Origin: Myxococcus stipitatus
Lineage (GTDB): Bacteria; Myxococcota; Myxococcia; Myxococcales; Myxococcaceae
Length of the DNA stretch: 64,000 bases
Assembly (NCBI RefSeq): GCF_021412625.1
Contig: NZ_JAKCFI010000007.1
Span: 496,001 to 560,000, forward strand
Direction of reading: 5' to 3'
Shown here: in pieces, positions 8,408 to 15,447 of the stretch
How the letters are laid out: every line of letters begins with the position of its first letter
How positions within the stretch are numbered: position 1 is the stretch's first letter
Notes under the pieces: generated by a model
Databases searched by the model: none
The model's input: the letters and a program-made list of their open reading frames with translations, nothing else
What the model was told of the DNA's origin: nothing
Position numbers and translations under genes: made by a program

Positions 8408-8436
8408 AAGCTAGGAATGGGTGTCCGCGCGGGCAA
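8408..8436 (-). promoter_or_regulatory. Candidate sigma-70 promoter for the small-protein operon
   Basis: Minus-strand TTGCCC (8431-8436) and TAGCTT (8408-8413) with an ideal 17-bp spacer lie 41 bp upstream of the GTG start at 8367. The matches to consensus are only moderate (4/6 and 3/6). The divergent interval 8368-8682 also carries the upstream region of the lytic transglycosylase; no other element was recognised there. Confidence 0.4.
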
Positions 8437-8682
8437 CCCGGTGCTTTTCACAGGAAGCCGCGTTCCCACCCCGGGCATTTTTTCCGCCCCCTGAGAAGGC
8501 AATCACCCCGGACGACACCGGATCACGACCCGGGGGTGGAAGAGATCTCAGAGGAGGCGGTGCTTGGGGCCCCTACTGGCGAGGGTCCTGGCATGCCGCC
8601 TGCTTGGGCGCAATGTCCGTGTGGTCGGGCACGAGCGCCGGTGGGTGCGGCGTCGCAGGCGCGGGGCGCCGGGGAGGGTGGG

Positions 8683-9420
8683 ATGCGGGGTTGGATGAAG
8701 GCGTTGACGGTGGCGGCGATGCTGACGGGGACGGGGGCGTTCGCCTTTCCGCTGCACCTGCCGACCGACACCCAGGGCGAGGTCTCCGAGGTGGCGATGC
8801 TGCGCGCGCAGTTGCAGCAGCGCGAGGCGGAGCTGCGCGCGGCGCTGGCGAAGCTGCAGGCCTACGAGGACGAGGCCCACTACGCGGAGGCGGAGCGACT
8901 GGGCGTGGTGGAGCTGGTGCGGGCCTCGGGGCTGCCGGAGCGACAGCAGCGCCGGCTGGCGGTGAGCATCGTGCGCGAGGCGCAGCGCAACGGCGTGGAT
9001 CCGCTCCTGGTGGTGGCGGTCATCCGGTGCGAGAGCTCGTTCAACAGCTACGCGGTGTCACACGTGGGGGCCATGGGGCTGATGCAGGTGATGCCGGACA
9101 CGGGCACCTGGCTGGCGGACCGGGCCGGCTGGCGGCTGGGCCGCAGCAGCAACCTCTTCGACGTGGAGACCAACGTCGAGCTGGGCACGGCCTACCTCGC
9201 CGACCTCATCGAGCGCTTCGGCTCCGTGGAGAAGGCGCTGGTCGCGTACAACGCGGGGCCCGGGCTGGCCAAGCGCATCCTCGCGAAGAAGGAGTCGCGC
9301 ACCCGGTTCATGGCCGGCTACCCCGCCAAGGTCGTGAAGGAGTTCCGCAAGCTGAAGGCGAAGCAGGAGCGCGAGCTGACGCTGCGCGATCAGCAGAAGA
9401 CGGTTGGCGGACAGGGGTGA
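8683..9420 (+). CDS. Lytic transglycosylase, SLT domain
   Basis: A 245-residue exported murein hydrolase. It has a signal sequence (MRGWMKALTVAAMLTGTGAFA), a short coiled coil (about 32-62, LQQREAELRAALAKLQ), then an SLT lysozyme-like domain (about 85-220). The catalytic glutamate is E117 in CESSFNSYAVS, followed by GAMGLMQVMPDTG and the AYNAGPG motif. It cleaves the MurNAc-GlcNAc bond of peptidoglycan to form 1,6-anhydroMurNAc. The ATG at 8683 is preceded by ggggagggtggg; ATG 8695 is an alternative. It is monocistronic, ending in a good terminator. Confidence 0.92.
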   Translation: MRGWMKALTVAAMLTGTGAFAFPLHLPTDTQGEVSEVAMLRAQLQQREAELRAALAKLQAYEDEAHYAEAERLGVVELVRASGLPERQQRRLAVSIVREAQRNGVDPLLVVAVIRCESSFNSYAVSHVGAMGLMQVMPDTGTWLADRAGWRLGRSSNLFDVETNVELGTAYLADLIERFGSVEKALVAYNAGPGLAKRILAKKESRTRFMAGYPAKVVKEFRKLKAKQERELTLRDQQKTVGGQG

Positions 9421-9532
9421 TGGCCAGACGACAACCCTGACGCCCGTCACCTGACAGACGCGTAGATGTTGCCACACGGCGACTGAACTTCTTCCAGAGC
9501 CCGGGGCAATGTGCGCGCCCGGCGAGCGCAAC

Positions 9533-9555
9533 CCCACGGAATCAGCGTGGGTTTT
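9533..9555 (+). terminator. Intrinsic terminator after the lytic transglycosylase
   Basis: A 6-bp GC stem (cccacg 9533-9538, cgtggg 9546-9551), 7-nt loop, directly followed by TTTT (9552-9555). It lies about 110 bp past the lytic transglycosylase stop and ahead of the STAS gene, so it separates the two units. Confidence 0.7.
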
Positions 9556-9568
9556 CCGGCGGCCCGCA

Positions 9569-9584
9569 TGGCCCGGTTCCTGCT
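9569..9584 (+). promoter_or_regulatory. Sigma-54-like promoter candidate before the STAS gene
   Basis: The string TGGCCCGGTTCCTGCT has GG-N10-GC spacing and differs from the TGGCACG-N4-TTGC consensus at two positions. A start near 9595 would give a leader of about 53 nt to the ATG at 9648. Chance matches are common at this GC content, so this is tentative. Confidence 0.3.
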
Positions 9585-9647
9585 CTCGCCGCCGTGCCCG
9601 ATTACGGGGCGCATCGCGCACACGGCGCCGACTGGGAGAGCACTGCA

Positions 9648-9971
9648 ATGGCGGGTCTGCAGATCCACCGTGAGGACGTCGCAGGGAACATCGTCCTGCG
9701 TCTGGAAGGAGTACTGGATGGACGGACGGCCCAGGAGGTCGGCGCGTCGCTGGAGGAGCTGCGCGGCAGGAGCGTGGTGCTGGACTTCACGCACCTGCGC
9801 GAGTTCAAGGACAGCGCGGTGGGCATACTCACGGTGAGCATGGTGGCGCAGGCGGTGACGCTGAAGGGACTGGCCGCCCACCACGAGCGGATGTTCCGCT
9901 ACTTCGGCGTGGCGACGGGGGTGGTGGCCCAGCGTCCCTACTACACGCCCGAGGACGTCCTCTCCGTCTGA
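9648..9971 (+). CDS. STAS-domain protein (anti-sigma-factor-antagonist-like)
   Basis: A 107-residue protein made of one STAS-like fold: beta strands IHREDVAGNIVLRLEGVLDG, a helix AQEVGASLEEL, then VVLDFTHLREFKDSAVGIL. The segment FKDSAVG occupies the place where SpoIIAA-type antagonists carry the phosphorylatable Ser (D-S-[ST]-G), here with S present but followed by Ala-Val-Gly. It may therefore be a partner-switch protein or a non-phosphorylated relative. The start is ATG 9648; upstream in-frame codons lack a ribosome site. It stands alone between two hairpins. Confidence 0.75.
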   Translation: MAGLQIHREDVAGNIVLRLEGVLDGRTAQEVGASLEELRGRSVVLDFTHLREFKDSAVGILTVSMVAQAVTLKGLAAHHERMFRYFGVATGVVAQRPYYTPEDVLSV

Positions 9972-9979
9972 GGCGTCCG

Positions 9980-10003
9980 GCCCTCCTCTCCGGGGAGGAG
10001 GGC
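9980..10003 (+). terminator. Hairpin after the STAS gene
   Basis: A perfect 9-bp stem (gccctcctc 9980-9988, gaggagggc 9995-10003) with a 6-nt loop, 8 bp past the STAS stop. It lacks a U-run but its position suits termination before the moxR operon. Confidence 0.5.
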
Positions 10004-10068
10004 AACCGACCTGGCCCCCGGCTTGGGGCGTGCCGGGTCCCGGGGGAGTCGGCTAGAGTTCCGGGCAG

Positions 10069-11055
10069 ATGACCCAGCCTGCCCGCGTACTCGCCGCCGC
10101 CCCTTCCCTGAATCCCGCGTCCGCGCGCTCGACGATGGAGCGCATCGCCGCCGGGTTGGGGATCGCCGTCCAAGGCAAGGAAGCCCAGAACCGGCAGGTG
10201 GTGACGTCCCTGGTCGCCGGCGGCCACGTGCTGCTGGAGGACGTACCGGGGGTGGGCAAGACGACGCTGGCGGAGGCGCTGGCGCGGGCGTGCGGGCTGA
10301 GCTTCGCGCGCATCCAGTTCACCGCGGACCTGATGCCCGCGGACATCCTGGGCGCCCAGGTCTTCCACGCGCAGACGGCCTCCTTCCATTTCCGCCCCGG
10401 CCCCCTCTTCCGGCAGCTCGTGCTGGCGGACGAGCTGAACCGCGCTCCACCCCGCACCCAGTCCGCGCTGCTCGAGGCCATGGCCCAGGGACAGGTGTCG
10501 CTGGACGGCAACACGTACCCGCTGCCCACGCCCTTCATCGTCGTGGCCACGCAGAACCCCGTGGACCTGTCCGGCACCTACCCGCTGCCGGACTCGCAGC
10601 TGGACCGCTTCATGGCGCGCCTGTCGCTGGGCCACCCCGCCCCGGACGTCGAGGCCCGCCTGTTGGCCACCCGGGGAGGCACCCCGCCGTTGGAGCGGGT
10701 GGAGGCCGTGACGTCGCCGGACGAGGTGGCCGCGCTGCGGGCGCTCGCCGCGGAGCAGAAGCTGGACGGGGCCGTGGCGGACTACGTGGTGCGGCTGGCG
10801 CAGGCCACGCGCGAGCATGGCGACATCGAGCGCGGCGCGTCCACGCGCGCGGTGCTGGCGCTGGGGGCCGCGGCGAGGACGCAGGCGTTGTGGGAGGCGC
10901 GCGACTTCGTGACGCCGGGCGACGTGCGCGCGGTGATGGTGTCCTGCTGGGCGCACCGCGTGCTCCTGCGCAGCGCGGTGCAGGGCGTGGCGGCGCGCGA
11001 CGAGGCGGCGCACCTCTTGGAGGAGCTCTCCCGGAAGGTCCCGGCGCCCCGGTGA
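10069..11055 (+). CDS. MoxR-family AAA+ ATPase
   Basis: A 328-residue MoxR ATPase. It has Walker A (EDVPGVGKTTLAEALA, about residues 57-72), Walker B (LVLADELNRAPPRTQSALLEAM), sensor 1 (FIVVATQNP) and the arginine-finger motif (LPDSQLDRFM). MoxR proteins are cytoplasmic chaperone-like ATPases that often act on metal-cofactor or envelope proteins. Here it heads the classic trio moxR-DUF58-transglutaminase, overlapping the next gene as GTGA. Family and operon are clear; the actual client is unknown. Confidence 0.95.
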   Translation: MTQPARVLAAAPSLNPASARSTMERIAAGLGIAVQGKEAQNRQVVTSLVAGGHVLLEDVPGVGKTTLAEALARACGLSFARIQFTADLMPADILGAQVFHAQTASFHFRPGPLFRQLVLADELNRAPPRTQSALLEAMAQGQVSLDGNTYPLPTPFIVVATQNPVDLSGTYPLPDSQLDRFMARLSLGHPAPDVEARLLATRGGTPPLERVEAVTSPDEVAALRALAAEQKLDGAVADYVVRLAQATREHGDIERGASTRAVLALGAAARTQALWEARDFVTPGDVRAVMVSCWAHRVLLRSAVQGVAARDEAAHLLEELSRKVPAPR

Positions 11056-12020
11056 CGCGCCGCCTGAAGCAGCGCTGGGCGCGGCTGCGCGCCTGGCTCC
11101 GGCCGCCGCGCTCCCTGAAGGTGACGCGCGTGGGCCGCACGTACCTGGTGGTGACGTTCGGCGTGGGCCTGGGCGCGCTCAACACCGGCAACAACCTGTT
11201 GTACCTGCTGCTGGGCATGCTGCTGAGCATGGTGGTCGTCTCCGGCGTGCTGTCCGAGCGCTGCCTGCGCGACCTGACCGTGCGCCGGGTGGGCACCGAC
11301 GCGGCCTTCGCCGGGGAGCCCTTCGCGTTCCGCTGGGCGGTGTCGCGCAAGCGGGGCCACGCGTTCGCCCTCACCCTGTCGGAGGCGGACACGCCCCTGT
11401 CGGGCGAGGGCGGCGTGGGCTACCTGAGGGCCGGCGCCGAGCACGTCGTCCGCGCCAACCTCACGGCGCCGCGGCGCGGCCCCGTGGCGCTGACGGGCGT
11501 GCGCGTCACCACGACCTGGCCGCTGGGGCTGTTCGCCAAGACGCGCGTGCTGGCGCTGCCCGGGAGCCTGCTCGTCTACCCCCGGCGCGGCTACGCGTGC
11601 AGGGATCCGGGCGAGGCGGTGCGCGGACCGGTGGGCGACGCGGGCAATCCGCGCCGCAACGACGGCACGGGCGACGTGACGGGCCTGCGGGAGCTGGCCG
11701 AGGGCGAGGACGCCCGCCGCGTGCATTGGCTCAAGAGCGCCTCGCTGGGCAAGCTGCTGCGCGTGGAGCGCGAGCGCGAGGAGCGCCGCACCTGGGTGCT
11801 GTCGGTGGAGCCCGGCCTGGAGGGCGCGCCCCTGGAGCACCGCATCGAGGAGGTGGCGGCGCTGGCGCACCGGCTCCTCGAGGAGGGCCACGACGTGGGC
11901 CTGGACACGGGGGCGCGCACGCTCCGGCCGGCGAGCGGCGCCGCGCAGGAGCGCCACATCCTGCGCGCGCTGGCCTGGCTGGGCTTCGAGGACCCGCGGG
12001 GCGACGAGGAGGCCGCATGA
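11052..12020 (+). CDS. DUF58 protein
   Basis: A 322-residue protein starting at GTG 11052, whose GTGA overlaps the moxR stop. Two membrane helices lie near residues 28-65 (YLVVTFGVGLGALNT, LLYLLLGMLLSMVVVSGVL). The DUF58 signature follows in the cytoplasmic part: RELAEGEDARRVHWLKSA near residue 216, then LLRVEREREE. This corresponds to the usual 'GD..R.I.W..SA' motif of von-Willebrand-like DUF58 proteins, which pair with MoxR ATPases. It overlaps the downstream transglutaminase gene as ATGA, so all three are coupled. Confidence 0.92.
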   Translation: MTRRLKQRWARLRAWLRPPRSLKVTRVGRTYLVVTFGVGLGALNTGNNLLYLLLGMLLSMVVVSGVLSERCLRDLTVRRVGTDAAFAGEPFAFRWAVSRKRGHAFALTLSEADTPLSGEGGVGYLRAGAEHVVRANLTAPRRGPVALTGVRVTTTWPLGLFAKTRVLALPGSLLVYPRRGYACRDPGEAVRGPVGDAGNPRRNDGTGDVTGLRELAEGEDARRVHWLKSASLGKLLRVEREREERRTWVLSVEPGLEGAPLEHRIEEVAALAHRLLEEGHDVGLDTGARTLRPASGAAQERHILRALAWLGFEDPRGDEEAA

Positions 12021-14056
12021 GGCCGGGCACGCGGTTGCGACTGGTGCTCAGGGACCTGGCCTCCGGGTGCGCGTTCGCGTCCATGGCCGTGTCCGGGCAG
12101 CTGCCGGTGTGGACGCTGGCCCTGTACGGCGTGGCGCTGCTGTGCGCCCTGGCGGGCCGGCGGCTGTTCGCGAAGCGGGCGCGGGTCACCGCGCTCCTGC
12201 TGCTGGGCGTGGCCGTCGTGCTGGGGCTCAACGTCCTCAACGGCGCGCTCAACATCGTCGTGGCCGCCTGCGCCTTCGCCGGACTCATCTCCGGCCATCG
12301 CCTGCTGTCCGCGCCGGACGCGGCCACGGACGGGCAGGTCCACCTGTCCGGCCTGTTGATGGTGGCCGGCGGCGCGGCGCTGTCCGGCGAAATCATCTAC
12401 GGCCTGTTCCTGGTCGCCTTCGGCGTGCTGGCCAGCATGGCCCTGGCGCTGGGCGTGGTGGAGGCGGCCGTCCCGGAGGGCGAGCCGGTGCCGGTGCGTT
12501 CGGTGATGCCGCCGCTGGCCACGGGCGTGGGCTTCGCGGTGGCCGGCGCGGTGGCCTTCTTCATCCTCTTCCCGCGCCTCAACTGGAACATGACGGGGCC
12601 GCGCGCCTCGCCGGGCTTCGGGGAGCCCACCACCGGCTTCTCCAACACGGTGCGGCTGGGCGGCGCGGGCACCATCAAGGGCAACCCGCGCGTCGTGCTG
12701 CGCGCCACGCTCAACCCGGACCCCGGCGTGGAGGCGCTCAACGCGTACTGGATTGGCCGCACCTACGACGTCTTCGACGGCCAGGAGTGGACGACGGCCG
12801 GCGGCGTGCGTCACGCGCGCGAGGCCATGCTGACGCTGCGCCCCGGCGGCGACAGCCTCGTCCACCAGCGCATGGAGCTGCTGCCCGCCTACGGGGGGCG
12901 CACCCTCATCGCCCTGGAGACTCCGTCGCGGCTGGGCAACGCGTTCCTCAACAGCACCACCGGCAGCCGGCGCACGTTCCTCCAGGAGCTGTCCGGCGGC
13001 GAGGTGCGCGTCCTCGAGGCGGGGCTGGGCTATTCGTACGAGGCCTACAGCCTGCCGCCCGAGAAGGGCAGCGGCGACAGCTTCCGCGGCCTGCCGCCCA
13101 TCGAGCAGGACGCGCTGCTGACGCTGCCGGAGACGGTGGACCCGCGCGTCGCCCAGACGGCCGCGCGCGTGCTCAACGGAGAGCGGGAGCCGTTGGCGGC
13201 GGCCCAGAAGCTGGCGCAGTGGCTGCAACGCGAATACGCGTACACGCTGGAGTTGAGCGGGGACGTGGAGGATCCGCTCGCCGACTTCCTCTTCACCCGC
13301 AAGGCGGGCCACTGCGAGCACTTCGCCACCGCGCTGACGCTCATGCTGCGCACCCAGGGCATCCGCGCGCGGCTGGCCACCGGCTTCTTCGGCGGCGAGC
13401 GCATCAACGACGGCTACATCCTGCGGGCCGGCGACGCGCACGCGTGGACCCACGTGCTCGTGCCCGGGCGCGGCTTCGTCACCGTGGACGCCACGCCCCC
13501 CGCTCACCGGCCCAGCCAGGGGTCGCGGTTCCTGGAGCGGCTGCTGGCCCTGTATGAAGCGGTGGAGTCGCGCTGGCGCAACTCCGTCGTCGACTACTCG
13601 TTCCGCGACCAGCTCGACGTGGCGCGGGCATTCATGCGCCCCACCCGGGAGCCGGAGTCCCCCACCGCGCGCGGCAGGCTGCCCCCGCCCCGCGCGTGGG
13701 GCGTCGCGCTGGTGGCGGGCATGGGCGTCTATCTCGTGTGGAGGGCGCTGGAGCGGCTCTCCCGCCGTGCCCGGCCGCTGGAGGCCACGCGCTTCCTCGA
13801 CGCCGTGGAGGCCCAGCTCGCCGCGGCCCGCGTCCCCCGCCGCGACGGCGAGGCCCTGGAGGAGCTCCACGCCCGGCTCGCGCGCGAGGGGCACCGGCTC
13901 TCCCCCGTCATCGCCCCGGTCACCCAGCGCTACCTCGAGGCCCGCTTCGGTGGGCGCCCGCTGCGGTCCGGTGAGGCGGAGCGGCTGCTGCGGACGCTGA
14001 AGCACGCGCTCGAGGAGGCCCGGGCCCCCTCCGCGCCACGTGCTCGCGCCTCCTAG
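12017..14056 (+). CDS. TgpA-like membrane transglutaminase (DUF3488/transglutaminase/DUF4129)
   Basis: A 679-residue inner-membrane protein. The N-terminal 185 residues hold about six helices (DUF3488 region). A periplasmic transglutaminase-like core follows, with Cys433 (AGHCEHFATALTLMLR), His in DAHAWTHV and Asp in VDATPP forming the catalytic triad. A further helix near residue 565 (WGVALVAGMGVYLVW) precedes a cytoplasmic DUF4129-type tail (LEELHARLAREGHRL). Relatives such as Pseudomonas TgpA are needed for envelope integrity. ATG 12017 overlaps the DUF58 stop. It closes the moxR-DUF58-tgpA operon. Confidence 0.93.
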   Translation: MRPGTRLRLVLRDLASGCAFASMAVSGQLPVWTLALYGVALLCALAGRRLFAKRARVTALLLLGVAVVLGLNVLNGALNIVVAACAFAGLISGHRLLSAPDAATDGQVHLSGLLMVAGGAALSGEIIYGLFLVAFGVLASMALALGVVEAAVPEGEPVPVRSVMPPLATGVGFAVAGAVAFFILFPRLNWNMTGPRASPGFGEPTTGFSNTVRLGGAGTIKGNPRVVLRATLNPDPGVEALNAYWIGRTYDVFDGQEWTTAGGVRHAREAMLTLRPGGDSLVHQRMELLPAYGGRTLIALETPSRLGNAFLNSTTGSRRTFLQELSGGEVRVLEAGLGYSYEAYSLPPEKGSGDSFRGLPPIEQDALLTLPETVDPRVAQTAARVLNGEREPLAAAQKLAQWLQREYAYTLELSGDVEDPLADFLFTRKAGHCEHFATALTLMLRTQGIRARLATGFFGGERINDGYILRAGDAHAWTHVLVPGRGFVTVDATPPAHRPSQGSRFLERLLALYEAVESRWRNSVVDYSFRDQLDVARAFMRPTREPESPTARGRLPPPRAWGVALVAGMGVYLVWRALERLSRRARPLEATRFLDAVEAQLAAARVPRRDGEALEELHARLAREGHRLSPVIAPVTQRYLEARFGGRPLRSGEAERLLRTLKHALEEARAPSAPRARAS

Positions 14057-14394
14057 CCCTCGTGTCCCTGGCCGCCCTCCGGGCGTGCCGGGAGTCGTCG
14101 CGGACAGCCTCCGTGGACGCCGTTAGGCGTTTCCCACAGGAGGCGACTCGTGGACATCCGCGCACATTCTACAGCCGCGAAGTCGGGGCACGTTCCCAGG
14201 GCGCCCGTAACGGTTACAGCCCACCTTCTGTGTACATGAGCACCGTGTCCGCCAACCCCCCAGAGTCACTGGGGATGGGAGTGGACGTTTTCGTGGCACC
14301 GCGGTTGCTCAGACATCCCACGTCAAGTCGTCGCGGCATCCAAAACCTTTGAGGCGACCTCCTCTGGGGGTCCCTCCGTCGGGAGAAACCACCC
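14057..14394 (+). other. Non-coding interval upstream of the sigma-factor gene
   Basis: These 338 bp hold no convincing gene. A small hairpin (acgcc 14117-14121, ggcgt 14126-14130, then ttccc) could end the tgpA operon. A cccc-N-gggg repeat lies near 14260. No standard -35/-10 pair was found for the sigma gene, which instead has a clear gggagaaacc ribosome site before its ATG. Confidence 0.5.
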
Positions 14395-15282
14395 ATGCAG
14401 GCTTCCACCGAGCAATCGTCCAACTCCGGCTCCCTGGCGATGTATCTCTCGGAGATCAACCACTACTCGCTCCTGACGGTGGAGGAGGAGCAGGCGCTGG
14501 CGCGCAGCTTCATCCGGGGCGACCTGGCGGCCGGCCACCGGCTCGTCACCTCGAACCTGCGCTTCGTGGTGAAGGTGGCCTACGAGTACCGCTCCTACGG
14601 CATCAAGATGTCGGACCTCATCCAGGAGGGGAACATCGGCCTGATGAAGGCCGTGCAGAAGTTCGACCCGGACAAGGGCATCCGCCTCATCTCCTACGCG
14701 GTGTGGTGGATCCGCGCGTACATCCAGAACTACATCCTGAAGAGCTGGTCGCTGGTGAAGCTGGGGACCACCCAGGCCCAGCGCAAGCTGTTCTTCAGCC
14801 TGGCGCGCACCCGCCGCGAACTGGAGAAGTTCGGCAACGGCGAGGCGGTGGTGAACGTGGAGGAGATCGCCCGCCGGCTGCACGTGAAGCCGGGCGAGGT
14901 CCGGGAGATGGAGCAGCGCATGGGCGGCAGGGACTTGTCGCTCGACGCCCCCATGGGCGAGGACGGGGGCAACAGCCACGTGGACTTCGTGGTCAGCGCC
15001 GCCGCCCCGCAGGACGACGAGTTCGCGGACAAGGAGGAGGCGGGCCTCATCAACGCTCGCGTGCGCACCGCGCTGATGCGGTTGGATCCCCGCGAGCGCT
15101 TCATCATCGAGCAGCGGGTGATGAACGAGCGGCCCATGACGCTCAAGGAGCTGGGCGAGCATTTCGGCTTCTCCCGGGAGCGCGCCCGGCAGCTGGAGAT
15201 CCGCGCCAAGGACAAGCTCAAGGCGGAGCTGGCCGCGCTGATGGCGGAGGTCGACCCGGAGGCCGCCTCGCTCCAGCAGTGA
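14395..15282 (+). CDS. Sigma-32 (RpoH)-like RNA polymerase sigma factor
   Basis: A 295-residue sigma-70-family factor lacking region 1.1. Region 2 is intact (SNLRFVVKVAYEYRSYG, DLIQEGNIGLMKAVQKFDP, SYAVWWIRAYIQNYIL). It is followed by the RpoH box (TTQAQRKLFFSLARTRREL), region 3 (VEEIARRLHVKPGEV) and region 4 with its helix-turn-helix (MTLKELGEHFGFSRERARQL). The RpoH box places it in the heat-shock-type group. Myxobacteria have several paralogues of this type (SigB, SigC) used in development, and this could be one of them. It is monocistronic with a strong terminator. Confidence 0.92.
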   Translation: MQASTEQSSNSGSLAMYLSEINHYSLLTVEEEQALARSFIRGDLAAGHRLVTSNLRFVVKVAYEYRSYGIKMSDLIQEGNIGLMKAVQKFDPDKGIRLISYAVWWIRAYIQNYILKSWSLVKLGTTQAQRKLFFSLARTRRELEKFGNGEAVVNVEEIARRLHVKPGEVREMEQRMGGRDLSLDAPMGEDGGNSHVDFVVSAAAPQDDEFADKEEAGLINARVRTALMRLDPRERFIIEQRVMNERPMTLKELGEHFGFSRERARQLEIRAKDKLKAELAALMAEVDPEAASLQQ

Positions 15283-15329
15283 GCCGCGCCTGACGCGGCG
15301 GGTCGGCTCCCTGGGAGCCCGGCCCCTCC

Positions 15330-15375
15330 CAGTGCCTCCGTCCCCTCCCGTGGGGGGCGGGGGCACTGTTCATTT
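15330..15375 (+). terminator. Intrinsic terminator of the sigma-factor gene
   Basis: CAGTGCC (15330-15336) pairs with GGCACTG (15362-15368), with further C-run/G-run pairing inside, and is followed by ttcattt. Two smaller hairpins (gccgcg/cgcggc and ggctcc/ggagcc) sit just upstream. Together they isolate the sigma gene from the transporter downstream. Confidence 0.7.
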
Positions 15376-15447
15376 GTGGGCCATCGCTTCGCGACCGGGC
15401 CGGGCCCTGCTAGAAGGGGCGGGATTCCCTCGTAAGGAGCCTCTCGC

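Noticed and set aside
8209..8502. 97-residue version of the small membrane protein starting at 8502
   Set aside because: The extra 45 residues have no hydrophobic or family pattern; the GTG at 8367 has the ribosome site and fits the family length.
10010..10068. Promoter for the moxR operon with TTGGGG and TAGAGT
   Set aside because: The spacer would be about 25 bp, far outside the usable range.
11591..14005. Minus-strand open frame of about 800 codons opposite the transglutaminase gene
   Set aside because: No family motif, His/Arg/Gln-rich composition; the plus-strand gene holds the Cys-His-Asp triad.
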